A DNA stretch of 64,000 nt from Gilliamella sp. wkB112. Its GTDB lineage: Bacteria; Pseudomonadota; Gammaproteobacteria; Enterobacterales; Orbaceae. Below, one piece after another: positions 30,021 to 39,600 of this stretch. The notes beneath the pieces are model-generated. The model saw only the letters and a list, made by a program, of their open reading frames with translations, was not told the DNA's origin and made no database searches. The stretch lies in NCBI RefSeq assembly GCF_001690685.1, contig NZ_LZGL01000009.1, forward strand, positions 434,001 through 498,000, written 5' to 3'. Numbering within the stretch: the first letter of the stretch is position 1; each line of letters begins with the position of its first letter. The position numbers and the translations under genes were made by a program.

Positions 30021-30839
30021 ATGCATCAAACAGCAGATATTCAACAAGCCGTTAATTATATTCAGCAACAAACCGATAAAAAACCTACCATAGGTATTAT
30101 TCTTGGTTCAGGGTTAGGACCTTTTGCCGATACTCTTACTGATGCGGTTCATATTCCTTACCATACTATTCCTCATTTTGCTAAATCTGCCGCAGTAGGC
30201 CATGCTAATGAATTAGTAATTGGTAAAAGTGGCGATAAGACAGTTGTAGCTATGAAGGGTCGATTCCATTACTACGAAGGCTTTACTTTAGATCAGGTTA
30301 CTTTCCCTGTGCGGGTAATGAAAATGCTTGGTGTTGAAAAACTGATTATTACCAATGCTTGTGGTGCGGTGAATACCAGCTTTCAACCAGGTGATTTAAT
30401 GCTGATCACCGATCATATTAATCTCACAGCTAATAATCCGTTAATGGGGCCAAATAATGATGAATTAGGGGTTAGATTTTTAGATGTTAGTGAAGTGTAT
30501 AACAAACAACTACGCGCAACAGTAGTTGATGTAGCCAAAGAACTGAATATTACACTTCGTCACGGTGTTTATGCATGGTGGACCGGCCCAACTTATGAAA
30601 CTCCTGCTGAAGTTAGAATGATTCGAGTGTTAGGTGCAGATGCGGTTGGCATGTCAACGGTACCTGAAGCGATTATTGCGCACCATTCTGGCATCAAAAC
30701 TATTGGAATATCCTGCTTAACTAATATGGCTTGTGGCATTTTAGATCAACCTTTAGGCCATGAAGAAGTAATTGAAACAGCCGAACGGGTTAAATCAACC
30801 TTTTTACAATTGATAACTCAAACTATAACTCGTTTCTAA
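30021..30839 (+). CDS. Purine nucleoside phosphorylase, trimeric type
   Basis: This enzyme splits purine (deoxy)nucleosides with phosphate into base and (deoxy)ribose-1-phosphate. ATG at 30021 gives 272 residues, with TAAGGG upstream; the start at 29985 is less likely. LGSGLGPFAD is the phosphate loop, and GRFHYYEG and SYNxGP-like WTGPTYETPAEVR are substrate-site motifs. The protein looks closer to Firmicutes PunA (GDLMLITDHIN, GMSTVPEAIIAHH, GILDQPLGHEEV) than to E. coli XapA or DeoD. A nucleoside transporter gene follows, forming an uptake-and-cleavage operon. Confidence 0.9.
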   Translation: MHQTADIQQAVNYIQQQTDKKPTIGIILGSGLGPFADTLTDAVHIPYHTIPHFAKSAAVGHANELVIGKSGDKTVVAMKGRFHYYEGFTLDQVTFPVRVMKMLGVEKLIITNACGAVNTSFQPGDLMLITDHINLTANNPLMGPNNDELGVRFLDVSEVYNKQLRATVVDVAKELNITLRHGVYAWWTGPTYETPAEVRMIRVLGADAVGMSTVPEAIIAHHSGIKTIGISCLTNMACGILDQPLGHEEVIETAERVKSTFLQLITQTITRF

Positions 30840-30902
30840 CTGAGCCTTTTATAAGGTTAAAGATATTGGTTACAATTCACTTTATGATACTAGGCATAAA
30901 CA

Positions 30903-32144
30903 ATGGACATAAAAAATAGATTAAAAATCATGATGTTTCTCCAATATTTTATTTGGGGAAGTTGGTTAACAACATTTGGCGCTTACATGAATAACACCCT
31001 GCATTTTTCAGGGGTTGAAGTTGGCTTTGTTTTTAGTTCTAAAGGCCTTGCTGCTCTAATTATGCCAGCCATTCTTGGAATTATTGCGGATAAATTTATA
31101 CCGGGTAAATATTTGTATATGCTTTGCCATTTGGTCGGTGCAATTGCTCTGTTTTATGCAGCACCAATTAATGATTCAACAGCTATGTTTTGGATTATGG
31201 CGTGTAATGCATTTGCGTTTATGCCAACCATCTCTTTGTCTAATTCAATTAGTTATTATTGTTTGGATAAAGGTAATTTAGATACTGTTACGGTATTTCC
31301 TAAAGTGCGAGTATTTGGAACCATAGGTTTTATCGTAGCAATGTGGACAATTAGCTTGCTTGGATATGAATTAAGTAATATGCAACTTTATGTAGCATCA
31401 GCAGCATCAGTTTTATTAGTTCTGTACACAGCTACATTACCTAATATTCCTATTATTAAACAACAAAACCAATCGTGGTTTTCACGTTTAGGATTAGATG
31501 CGTTTGTGTTATTTAAAAAGCCTATTATGGCAGTATTTTTCCTGTTTGCCATGTTACTAGGCGCTATATTACAAATTACTAATGTTTTTGGCGGTGCTTT
31601 TTTACATGATTTTGCTAATTACCCACAATATAAAGATAGCTTAGTTGTGAGTCATGCGGCAATTTTATTATCCGTTTCACAAATGGCTGAAGTGGGCTTT
31701 ATTTTAACCATTCCATTTTTCCTTAAGAAATTGGGTATTAAAAAAGTTATGATCATCAGCATGATCGCTTGGACATTACGCTTTGGCTTATTTGCCTTTG
31801 GCGACCCATCACCGTTCGGCTTTGTTCTATTGATGTTATCCATGATTGTTTATGGGTGCGCCTTTGACTTTTTTAATATTTCTGGTTCTATTTTTATTGA
31901 AAAAGAAGTCAATTCAACAATTCGAGCTAGTGCTCAAGGTCTCTATATGACTATGGTAAACGGCATCGGTGCTTATATTGGTTCGATTCTAAGTGGTTTA
32001 GTTGTTGATATGTGTACTCATGATGGTATCAAAGATTGGCAAACTATTTGGCTAATTTTTGCGTCTTATGCGTTATTACTCTGCATCATTTTCTACTTTA
32101 CCTTTAATTATGATCATAAAAAAGATTCAGTAACCAATCAATAA
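30903..32144 (+). CDS. Nucleoside:H+ symporter (NupG/XapB family)
   Basis: This is a major-facilitator nucleoside permease of 413 residues with about twelve membrane segments. Very close family landmarks are FLQYFIWGSWLTTFGAYM at the N-terminus, QSWFSRLGLDAFVLFKKP near 200, and YGCAFDFFNISGSIFIEKEV near 320. E. coli NupG and XapB are both this similar, so substrate range (all nucleosides versus xanthosine) is not resolved. It is paired with the upstream phosphorylase, 63 bases apart, and a good terminator follows. Confidence 0.93.
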   Translation: MDIKNRLKIMMFLQYFIWGSWLTTFGAYMNNTLHFSGVEVGFVFSSKGLAALIMPAILGIIADKFIPGKYLYMLCHLVGAIALFYAAPINDSTAMFWIMACNAFAFMPTISLSNSISYYCLDKGNLDTVTVFPKVRVFGTIGFIVAMWTISLLGYELSNMQLYVASAASVLLVLYTATLPNIPIIKQQNQSWFSRLGLDAFVLFKKPIMAVFFLFAMLLGAILQITNVFGGAFLHDFANYPQYKDSLVVSHAAILLSVSQMAEVGFILTIPFFLKKLGIKKVMIISMIAWTLRFGLFAFGDPSPFGFVLLMLSMIVYGCAFDFFNISGSIFIEKEVNSTIRASAQGLYMTMVNGIGAYIGSILSGLVVDMCTHDGIKDWQTIWLIFASYALLLCIIFYFTFNYDHKKDSVTNQ

Positions 32145-32176
32145 TTTAATTAACTAAGCAATAAAAAATCGAAACC

Positions 32177-32206
32177 AAGTAACAGGATCACCTCCTGTTA
32201 CTTTTG
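32177..32206 (+). terminator. Terminator after the nucleoside permease gene
   Basis: AAGTAACAGGA (32177-32187) pairs with TCCTGTTACTT (32193-32203), with a 5-base loop and trailing T residues. Confidence 0.8.
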
Positions 32207-32264
32207 TCTGTCCTGTCATCGTCAAAAACGATGCAACCGATATAAAAAATAATGAGATTTAAAT

Positions 32265-33179
32265 ATGAAACAGCAGTTTATAGGTGGTTTGTTAGTTTTT
32301 TTAGGGGCTTGCAGCTTCGGAGTGTTATCCTCTATTGTTAAAACCGCTTATCATGCCGGTTATACCTTAGGTGAAGTCACTGGGGTGCAATGTTTGTTTG
32401 GCATGTTAATTTTATGGGGACTTCATATTATTTTTACTACCTTTAGGAATTCCAAAAAGAAAGCCAATACTCATCACAACAATCAACCATTCACACCAAG
32501 ATGGAAAGTTGTCGCTACCGGGATTTTTCCAGGATTGGTAGGAATATGCTATTACCAATGTGTCCAATTAGTGCCGGCTTCTATTGCTATTATTTTATTA
32601 ATGCAATACTTATGGATGAGTGTAATGATTGATTTTATAGTATTTAAAAATAAACCAACAAGCATGCGACTATTGGCAGTAATTGTAATTATTGTAGGTA
32701 GTTGCTTGGCAGCTGGCATTACTAATCAAAGCATTCATTTAAATTTAACCGGTTGTTTATTTGGATTGTTAGCAGCATTAATGTATTCATTATTTATCAG
32801 CACCAGCAGTAATATTGGTAATCATTTACCTAAATTGGAAAAGAGTGCTTTAATGATTACCGGTGCATGTATTGTCACTTTTGCGATATTTCCACCTCTA
32901 TTTTTGTTTAAATTGAGTTTTAATGATCTGATTTACCAATTAGGTTTATTATTAGCATTACTGGGTACCGTTTTACCACCATTTTTATTTGCAGTCGGTA
33001 TGCCCAAGATTGGAATTTCGTTAAGTGCCATTTTATCAACTGCGGAACTTCCAGTTGCGGTCACTTGCTCATATTGGTATTTACAAGAATCAGTTTGCTT
33101 TAATCAATGGATAGGAGTGTTTCTGATTTTGTCCGCAATGGTATTACCTAATTTAAAACATATCCGCAAAAAACATTAA
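32265..33179 (+). CDS. EamA/DMT-family transporter
   Basis: This inner-membrane protein of 304 residues has two EamA repeats of five helices each. The pattern GLLVFLGACSFGVLSSIVK at the start and VPASIAIILLMQYLWMSVMI near 105-124 is typical of drug/metabolite transporters. A cytoplasmic loop rich in Lys/His/Asn sits near 67-80. Substrate cannot be assigned; relatives export amino acids, nucleosides or sugars. It has terminators on both sides, so it is probably monocistronic. Confidence 0.85.
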   Translation: MKQQFIGGLLVFLGACSFGVLSSIVKTAYHAGYTLGEVTGVQCLFGMLILWGLHIIFTTFRNSKKKANTHHNNQPFTPRWKVVATGIFPGLVGICYYQCVQLVPASIAIILLMQYLWMSVMIDFIVFKNKPTSMRLLAVIVIIVGSCLAAGITNQSIHLNLTGCLFGLLAALMYSLFISTSSNIGNHLPKLEKSALMITGACIVTFAIFPPLFLFKLSFNDLIYQLGLLLALLGTVLPPFLFAVGMPKIGISLSAILSTAELPVAVTCSYWYLQESVCFNQWIGVFLILSAMVLPNLKHIRKKH

Positions 33180-33192
33180 TTTTATCAGTTTT

Positions 33193-33219
33193 AGGAGCGA
33201 TTATTAATCGCTCCTTTTT
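33193..33219 (+). terminator. Terminator of the EamA gene
   Basis: AGGAGCGATT (33193-33202) pairs with AATCGCTCCT (33206-33215), followed by TTTT, 14 bases past the stop. Confidence 0.85.
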
Positions 33220-33708
33220 AAATAGAATTACCAATAACGACAACAATAACTCAATAAGTTCAACCAATAAATAACATGTACAAGTTTAAGTTTATTTACT
33301 GTTTAACTATTTTTAGTATAGCTGTTAATAAAAAATCTTTGGTATTGAATATTGATAGAACGCCCCCATTATAATAACTTCTAGATTGTATTGATAATAT
33401 TACTGCCGCAGATAGTTTAGCTGTGGGGAGACCTTCTGGATTTGTTGGTCAAGCAATGGAAAGATTATCTGATCGTAATATATAGATTTATCAAAATTAA
33501 GTTTTTTTTTATCAATTAATTAATGAGAAACAATTTAATATGGCATTTTAAGTTAAATATAAAATTGAGTTCTCAGTTTACAATCTAGTTTTTTATTGTG
33601 AATTTCACGCAATACCTAAAATATCTTAACAAATAGTAGTAACCGTTTTTTTTCATTGTCAGACATATTGTTATCTTATTATCCTGAAAATAAAAAGGAA
33701 GTTATAGA
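33220..33708. other. Intergenic region of ~490 bases with a small coding remnant
   Basis: This region is mostly featureless AT-rich sequence. From 33381 to 33485 one + frame reads [20 protein letters not shown], then [14 protein letters not shown] and a TAG. It is protein-like but has no start codon and is preceded by a stop at 33375, so it may be the tail of a lost gene. The promoter of the next gene must lie between 33490 and 33700. Confidence 0.4.
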
Positions 33709-34182
33709 ATGGCGACATATAAAAAACCTTTATTTACCTTGATTCCCGGCAATAAATCACTACTTTCCCAAAAAACATTAAACCAATGGGATGCAAATTC
33801 AAATAATCCAATCCAAGCTGATGAAGTTTTTGCCTTACGAATTAAAAAACATAAACTCCATCATGCAACGTATACGGAAAAAGAGTACACAAACGAAACT
33901 AATGATAATCGTGAATTTCGTTTTATTTTTAATGAAATCTTTGAATCAGAGCACCATGCTAAACAAATAGGAATGTTGAAGGATGAAATTGCTCTAGACG
34001 AAGAATCTAATAAAATAAAAAAATTATTAGCCAATCGTTTAAAAGAGATCATTGAACTTTACCCTAAACTAAAATTTGATTTGCATGATTGTTGTTTGTT
34101 ACCTAAAAAAATTAAAGATTATCTCTTTGCACCACCATTAGTCCTCACTGCAGATAATTCAATTATGCTTTGGGACAGTTAG
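33709..34182 (+). CDS. Uncharacterised 157-residue protein
   Basis: This soluble protein has a Lys/His/Asn-rich N-terminal half and a helical charged centre (KDEIALDEESNKIKKLLANR), ending in PPLVLTADNSIMLWDS. It starts at ATG with AAAAGGAAG ten bases upstream, a good ribosome-binding site, and is followed by its own terminator, so it is likely expressed. I recognise no domain. It has no signal peptide or membrane segment. Position next to a gene remnant suggests an accessory insertion. Confidence 0.6.
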   Translation: MATYKKPLFTLIPGNKSLLSQKTLNQWDANSNNPIQADEVFALRIKKHKLHHATYTEKEYTNETNDNREFRFIFNEIFESEHHAKQIGMLKDEIALDEESNKIKKLLANRLKEIIELYPKLKFDLHDCCLLPKKIKDYLFAPPLVLTADNSIMLWDS

Positions 34183-34229
34183 TTAAGGTTGAGCAAAATT
34201 AGGTAATCATCAACTAATAACTATTTTTT

Positions 34230-34255
34230 AACAGGGCAATATGCCCTGTTTTTAT
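34230..34255 (+). terminator. Terminator between the orphan gene and amt
   Basis: AACAGGGCA (34230-34238) pairs with TGCCCTGTT (34242-34250) and is followed by TTT. It lies between two convergent genes. Confidence 0.8.
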
Positions 34256-34277
34256 TGAAGTAAATTATTAAATACCG

Positions 34278-35558
34278 CTAATTATTAAATGCACTTTCAC
34301 CATGGTAGTTAATATCCAAGCCTTCGCGTTCGTGTTCTTCACAAACTCGTAAACCAACACACAGATCAGCAATCTTATAGGCAATAAATGCAACTACTGA
34401 CGTCCAAATAATACAGGTAACTACACTCATAGCTTGAATACCAACTTGAGTTGCCATGGTGATGCCTTCTTGGTAGCCAACGCCACCTAAAACATCTGAT
34501 GTGAATACGCCGGTGAGTAGACAACCAACAATACCACATACTCCATGCACACCAAATACATCGCAGGTATCATCAACTTTTAAGATTCGTTTAAGTGAAG
34601 ACACCCCCCAAACTCCGGCAAAACCACAGATAAGTCCAATTAACAATGCGCCCCCTACCCCCACAAAACCTGCTGCTGGAGTAACACCAACTAATCCGGC
34701 AATAACACCAGAGGCGGCACCTAAACATGATGGTTTCCCTCGTAATACCCATTCAGCTAATGACCAAGATAATACTGCAGCAGCAGTTGCCGCAACAGTA
34801 TTAATAAATGCTAGACCAGCTATTTCATCGGCATGGGTTGAAGAACCGGCATTAAAGCCAAACCAACCTATATATAGGATCGCCGCACCAAGATAGACTA
34901 AAGGTAAGTTGAAAGGTTTTAGTGGTTCACGGTTAAAACCAATACGGTTTTTCAGTAGATATGCACCCATCAAACCAGCTACAGCGGCATTTATATGTAC
35001 CACTGTACCACCAGCAAAATCTAATGAGCCTTCATCACCTAAAATGCCGCCGCCCCAAACCATATGTGCCATAGGAATGTAAGAGAAAGTAAACCAGATC
35101 ACCATGAAAATTAACACAGCTGAAAAGCGAATTCTTTCAGCAAAAGCACCAGGGATTAAACAACAGGTAATGCAAGCAAAAGATCCTTGAAAAGCGATCC
35201 ATATCAATTCATAAATCATGCCGGACACATCAGTAACACCAATACCAATCAATAACAGGTGGTTAAAATTACCCAAAAACCAGTTGCCTTCACCAAATGC
35301 AAGGGAATAACCATACACAATCCATAATACAGCGATAAGAGAAAAGCTTACCAGTACTTGTGATAACATTGACAGCACGTTTTTAGCTCGTAATAAGCCA
35401 CCATAAAAAAGTGCTATTCCTGGTACGGACATGAATAATACTAGTGCAGTGCAAATCATCATAAAGCCATTATCTGCTTTATCAGCTACTGCAACTTCAT
35501 CAGCAAACGCAGGGCTTGCAAGTAAAAACAACACAGATAAAGTAAATTTTTTAAACAT
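34278..35558 (-). CDS. amtB: Ammonium transporter AmtB
   Basis: This trimeric ammonium channel of the inner membrane has 426 residues with a cleavable signal peptide (MFKKFTLSVLFLLASPAFA), as in E. coli AmtB. Eleven membrane helices can be traced. The substrate-site and pore residues appear in GFNAGSSTHAD and in the two conserved histidines of VHINAAVAG (near 190) and FGVHGVCG (near 340). It follows glnK by 20 bases, forming the usual glnK-amtB operon driven by the sigma-54 promoter upstream of glnK. Confidence 0.95.
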   Translation of the reverse strand: MFKKFTLSVLFLLASPAFADEVAVADKADNGFMMICTALVLFMSVPGIALFYGGLLRAKNVLSMLSQVLVSFSLIAVLWIVYGYSLAFGEGNWFLGNFNHLLLIGIGVTDVSGMIYELIWIAFQGSFACITCCLIPGAFAERIRFSAVLIFMVIWFTFSYIPMAHMVWGGGILGDEGSLDFAGGTVVHINAAVAGLMGAYLLKNRIGFNREPLKPFNLPLVYLGAAILYIGWFGFNAGSSTHADEIAGLAFINTVAATAAAVLSWSLAEWVLRGKPSCLGAASGVIAGLVGVTPAAGFVGVGGALLIGLICGFAGVWGVSSLKRILKVDDTCDVFGVHGVCGIVGCLLTGVFTSDVLGGVGYQEGITMATQVGIQAMSVVTCIIWTSVVAFIAYKIADLCVGLRVCEEHEREGLDINYHGESAFNN

Positions 35559-35578
35559 AATTATATCCTTAACAATGG

Positions 35579-35917
35579 TTATAATGCTGAATCATCGGTT
35601 TCACCAGTGCGAATACGCACTACATGTTCTAATGCAGTCACAAAAATTTTGCCATCACCAATTTTGCCGGTATAGGCGGCCTTAGTGATAGTACTGATGA
35701 CTTCATCCACTAGATCGTCACTAATGGCTAAATCAATTTTTACTTTTGGCAGGAAGTTGACATTATATTCAGCGCCACGGTATAACTCGGCATGACCTTT
35801 TTGCCGACCAAAACCTTTGACTTCGGCAACAGTTAACCCGGTAATCCCAATATTGGATAATGCTTCTCTAACTTCTTCTAATTTAAATGGTTTGATAACT
35901 ACTGTGACTAATTTCAT
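35579..35917 (-). CDS. glnK: Nitrogen regulatory protein P-II (GlnK)
   Basis: GlnK senses 2-oxoglutarate, ATP/ADP and glutamine and blocks AmtB when nitrogen is plentiful. ATG at 35917 gives the standard 112 residues with GAGGAAT upstream; the in-frame TTG one codon earlier is not needed. The T-loop carries the uridylylated tyrosine in HAELYRGAEYNVNF (Tyr51). GFGRQKGH and AAYTGKIGDGKIF are the P-II signatures. Sequence and linkage to amtB favour GlnK over GlnB. Confidence 0.95.
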   Translation of the reverse strand: MKLVTVVIKPFKLEEVREALSNIGITGLTVAEVKGFGRQKGHAELYRGAEYNVNFLPKVKIDLAISDDLVDEVISTITKAAYTGKIGDGKIFVTALEHVVRIRTGETDDSAL

Positions 35918-35957
35918 CAATAATTCCTCATTTATGAATGCAAAACATTGTTATTAA

Positions 35958-35973
35958 TGCAAAGCATATGCCA
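35958..35973 (-). promoter_or_regulatory. Sigma-54 promoter of glnK-amtB
   Basis: TGGCATATGCTTTGCA on the minus strand matches the -24/-12 consensus TGGCAC-N5-TTGCA in every position but one, with exact spacing. It lies 40 bases before the glnK ATG, so transcription would begin near 35946. NtrC control is expected; no clear enhancer site was picked out. Confidence 0.8.
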
Positions 35974-36278
35974 CATTTTTAAAATAGTTATTTAGATAGT
36001 CGTTAGAGAAGTTTTTAGGTAGGACATATTTAAGATTAAATGAAATTAAAACTATTGATATAGTTAGAGATAAACCAATTATTACTTAGGACTTATTATC
36101 ATTTAAGTTGCTTGCATGTTACTAACTATTTAACTAAAGTTAGTTGTTTTTAATAAATAAAATTTTTTGTAAAGATGTTTCAGGAGTGCCGTACGTTTAA
36201 GTATAAATGTGTTTTTTGCGCACTTCGTTGGTGCGGATGCTTATTTTTAGTGCTAGTAATTTTAGCAAATAATATCGA
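35974..36278. other. Intergenic region between glnK and dgt
   Basis: Besides the dispersed repeat at 36166-36207, this region presumably carries activator sites for the sigma-54 promoter and the 3' end of dgt transcripts. No ORF or RNA gene was seen. Confidence 0.5.
36166..36207 (+). repeat. Dispersed ~40-bp element, copy 5
   Basis: The + strand reads TTTGTAAAGATGTTTCAGG, then AGTGCC, then GTACGTTTAAGTATAAA. It encodes FCKDVSGVPYV and a stop in the same frame as the other copies. It lies downstream of dgt but in the opposite orientation to that gene. Confidence 0.85.
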
Positions 36279-37766
36279 TTAAACCGTTACCATCAATTTA
36301 CGATATTCATCATAAGCAAAATGATCGGTCATGCCACTAATATAGTCTTGTAATAATCGACAACGATAATAAAGCTCCATACAAGCAAAACTTGCTTCTG
36401 TGGTTTTGAGTTTAGTTACTGCTTTTTGATAAGCATCACAATGTTTAGCTGATAGTTTATGATATAAGCGAGTTTCAATTGGATAATGTTTATGATTACC
36501 GGTTTTAACTAATTTTATAAAATCATCAGTTGGCATATCTAACAGTGGGCTATAAATATCAAGTAAGCCACTAATAATGCGATAACCCTGTAGTTCAATA
36601 TTTTCAACCGATTCATGATTAAAAATATGTTCAAAGCCAACCGCTTTAAAAATATTAAGTAATTTATATTCAGCATCATGATCTTCAAGTAAAGCATGAT
36701 TAAAGTAACCATGATAAATAGCTTCGATATTTTCAATAAAACGTTCGGCCGCATGCGGAACCAGTTTACCAATAGTGTTTACGCGTAAATACATGAAGAA
36801 CTGATCAACACCAATTGGATCAAACTCATTTTGTATCAGATTATCGTAAGGGCGATTGACGACTTCATCAAATAAATCACCTGCTTTAACCGGTCCCCAA
36901 GCATTTTTCAAGTAACTATAAAGCTGTTTTATTGTAAGAATTTTCTTTTCAACAGCATCTTCAAGATCGGCAATACAATAAGAAATATCATCCGCCGCCT
37001 CCATAATATATGTTAATGGATAACGATGAAAAGGTTGGATATCAAGTTGTTTAGATAATTCTTTAACAAATGGTTCTTCAGATAAATAATAACCTGGCTT
37101 TTTCATTAAATAGTCAAACTCACTTGGTATAGGCTGTGACCAATAGGCTGGTTTGGAATATTTAAAGATGGCAGCGATTTGTGAATAAGTTAAGTTAAGC
37201 CGTAAAATAGTATGTACTAGTCGAATTGCTTGGGCATTACCTTCAAAATTACATAAATCTTGGCGAATCTTCAATTTCAAGTCTTGCAATTTATCACTAT
37301 CATTTGCTTGTAATTCAATAGATAGGTAGTTAGTAGATTTACCAATTCCTAAGCGTTTAACAAACCATTTATTAATTGCTGCTTCACCAAAATGACCAAA
37401 AGGCGGATTGCCAATATCATGCATTAAACACGCCATTTCTACCAGACTTTCAATCGCCATAATTGATTTATCTAATCCATAGGTTTTTAACTGCCCAGAT
37501 TTACCTAAACGATTAACAATCTCTTTGACGATATAACGCCCGACTTGTTGCACTTCCATTGAATGTGTAAGGCGAGTCCTAACGACTGAATTACGTTCTA
37601 AAGGAAAAACTTGCGTTTTTTGTTGTAATCGCCTAATGGCGGCTGAATTAATAATACGACCACGATCGCTTTCAAAACAACGGACTATTGAATATTCGTC
37701 TGATAATGCTTCGCGTTGCTTACTTGCATAACGTTGATAATTAATTTTGTTGCTAAAGTTTATCAT
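36279..37766 (-). CDS. dgt: Deoxyguanosinetriphosphate triphosphohydrolase
   Basis: Dgt hydrolyses dGTP to deoxyguanosine and tripolyphosphate, affecting dNTP pools. It has 495 residues (E. coli 505). The HD-domain metal ligands are [10 protein letters not shown] (first His near 68), [16 protein letters not shown] (HD near 115), and a later Asp in [16 protein letters not shown] near 260. It is probably a cytoplasmic hexamer. It stands apart from its neighbours. The usual E. coli neighbour degP is absent. Confidence 0.94.
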   Translation of the reverse strand: MINFSNKINYQRYASKQREALSDEYSIVRCFESDRGRIINSAAIRRLQQKTQVFPLERNSVVRTRLTHSMEVQQVGRYIVKEIVNRLGKSGQLKTYGLDKSIMAIESLVEMACLMHDIGNPPFGHFGEAAINKWFVKRLGIGKSTNYLSIELQANDSDKLQDLKLKIRQDLCNFEGNAQAIRLVHTILRLNLTYSQIAAIFKYSKPAYWSQPIPSEFDYLMKKPGYYLSEEPFVKELSKQLDIQPFHRYPLTYIMEAADDISYCIADLEDAVEKKILTIKQLYSYLKNAWGPVKAGDLFDEVVNRPYDNLIQNEFDPIGVDQFFMYLRVNTIGKLVPHAAERFIENIEAIYHGYFNHALLEDHDAEYKLLNIFKAVGFEHIFNHESVENIELQGYRIISGLLDIYSPLLDMPTDDFIKLVKTGNHKHYPIETRLYHKLSAKHCDAYQKAVTKLKTTEASFACMELYYRCRLLQDYISGMTDHFAYDEYRKLMVTV

Positions 37767-37808
37767 GACTCAATCCTTGATGTATAAAAGCGTTGATTGA
37801 CTAAGTTG

Positions 37809-38879
37809 TTACAACTTTTGCTTTGCCCATGCAATAGCGAATTGATAATCAGTTGGCAATAACGGTCTTAACGCATCTAATGAGGTTCGTAATTTTTCAG
37901 GTTGATTATGAGTTAGATTTAAATGCCCTACTTTACGCCCGATACGGACTTCTTTGGCATACCAATGTAGATGAACTAAATCAATTGCTAACCAATGTTG
38001 ATTTAAATCGGTACCGATTAAATTGACCATTACTGAAGGTGCAAATACATCTGGTTTAGGTAATGGTAGGTCTAGAATAGCACGCAAATGAAGTTCAAAT
38101 TGGCTAATGGAGGCGCCATTTTGAGTCCAATGACCACTATTATGCACCCGTGGTGCCAATTCATTTATTAAAAGTTTATCGCCGATTACAAAGCATTCCA
38201 TTGCCATAACACCTACATAATTAAGCTTATGCATGATAGCTGAGAGCATTTGCTCGGCTTGTTGCTGTAACCGCGGATTTTCATTAGGTAAGGCAACACT
38301 CATTTTAAGAATGCCATCTTGATGTAAATTATTGGTGAGTGGGTAAAAAACCGTCTGACCTTTGGTATTTCGTGCCCCAACTAAAGACATTTCTTTATCA
38401 AAAGCAATGGCTTGTTCCACAATAGCATGCTGATAGACATCATCCGGTACATTGATTTCATTATTGATCTCAATGCGCCATTGCCCTCGCCCATCATAAC
38501 CACCGGTGCGACGCTTAACAATTAATAAATCACCTAACTTTTCAAATAATTGAGTCCAATCCTGTTGATGATTAAGTGGCAACCACTTAGCCGTAGCCAA
38601 GCCAAGCTCATCGAGTAATTGTTTTTGAGTCAAACGATCTGCAATAATCGGAAAAATATCGCGGTTAATAAAATGTGAGTGTTTAGCGAGTTGTTGAGTA
38701 AATGGAGTATCAGGCCAACGTTCAATCTCGGCGGTAATCACTGAATTCTGATAAGGAATGCTATTAGGATCAACATCTGAGCCTACCGGATAAACATCAA
38801 TACCTAGTAGTTCGCCAGCTTGCCTTAACATTCGCCCTAGCTGACCATTACCGAGTACACAAACAGTTGGCGTTATCAT
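37809..38879 (-). CDS. purK: N5-carboxyaminoimidazole ribonucleotide synthase
   Basis: PurK uses ATP and bicarbonate to carboxylate AIR to N5-CAIR in purine synthesis. This is an ATP-grasp enzyme of 356 residues (E. coli 355). VLGNGQLGRMLRQAGELLGI is at the N-terminus, and the grasp loop RRTGGYDGRGQWR lies near 122-134. The metal site ELAPRVHNSGHWT lies near 245. It starts one base after the purE stop, so the two are translated as an operon in the common purEK order. Confidence 0.96.
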   Translation of the reverse strand: MITPTVCVLGNGQLGRMLRQAGELLGIDVYPVGSDVDPNSIPYQNSVITAEIERWPDTPFTQQLAKHSHFINRDIFPIIADRLTQKQLLDELGLATAKWLPLNHQQDWTQLFEKLGDLLIVKRRTGGYDGRGQWRIEINNEINVPDDVYQHAIVEQAIAFDKEMSLVGARNTKGQTVFYPLTNNLHQDGILKMSVALPNENPRLQQQAEQMLSAIMHKLNYVGVMAMECFVIGDKLLINELAPRVHNSGHWTQNGASISQFELHLRAILDLPLPKPDVFAPSVMVNLIGTDLNQHWLAIDLVHLHWYAKEVRIGRKVGHLNLTHNQPEKLRTSLDALRPLLPTDYQFAIAWAKQKL

Positions 38880-38880
38880 A

Positions 38881-39381
38881 TTAAGCTTCTACTCTTGGAT
38901 CTGGATTATTTAATACTTCATCAGTCTGACTAAGTCGCCAGAGCGATAAACGTTGATAAATGGCATTATCGTGTAGTGCTAATATTTGTGCCGCCAGTAA
39001 GGCTGCATTTGCCGCTCCTGCTTTACCAATTGCTAAGGTACCTACTGGAATACCTTTCGGCATCTGCACAATCGAATAAAGGCTATCTACACCATTTAAG
39101 GCTGCAGTTTGTACAGGCACGCCTAACACTGGCAGTAATGTTTTCGCTGCTAACATCCCCGGCAAATGAGCAGCACCACCAGCCCCAGCTATAATGACAT
39201 CAAAACCTTTCGATTTAGCGTCTTCAGCAAAGCGAAATAGTTTATCTGGAGTACGGTGAGCCGAGACAATTTCTACGTGATAAGGAATAGTTAATGTATC
39301 AAGCACATCAGCAGCATGCTGCATGGTTGCCCAATCACTTTTTGAGCCCATTACAATGGCAATTTTAGGTTGATTATGCAT
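38881..39381 (-). CDS. purE: N5-carboxyaminoimidazole ribonucleotide mutase
   Basis: PurE moves the carboxyl group of N5-CAIR to give CAIR, the step after PurK. It has 166 residues (E. coli 169). The phosphate/substrate loops are [10 protein letters not shown] at the N-terminus, [10 protein letters not shown] near 40, and [16 protein letters not shown] near 67-82; the catalytic His is in the second. It forms an octamer in the family. No convincing PurR box could be seen upstream. Confidence 0.96.
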   Translation of the reverse strand: MHNQPKIAIVMGSKSDWATMQHAADVLDTLTIPYHVEIVSAHRTPDKLFRFAEDAKSKGFDVIIAGAGGAAHLPGMLAAKTLLPVLGVPVQTAALNGVDSLYSIVQMPKGIPVGTLAIGKAGAANAALLAAQILALHDNAIYQRLSLWRLSQTDEVLNNPDPRVEA

Positions 39382-39600
39382 AAGATTGCTATCAATATTT
39401 ACAAAAATGATATGGAAGAAGTATACACTAAATTTTAATGGATGGGGATAGTTAGTAGCTTGATTACTAATTAATTGGCTAACTAAAACCGAATATTAAA
39501 TTAAAGGATGGCATAAACATTCACTAATACCAATAAACTCGAGAGCTTCCTCCTCATTATAAATGAGGAAGATAGGTCATAAATCGATAAATAGAATAAT

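Noticed and set aside
39382-39600. PurR box and a hairpin before purE
   Set aside because: No ACGCAAACGTTTGCGT-like palindrome. The CTCATT/AATGAG hairpin near 39551-39574 has a bulge and no T run.
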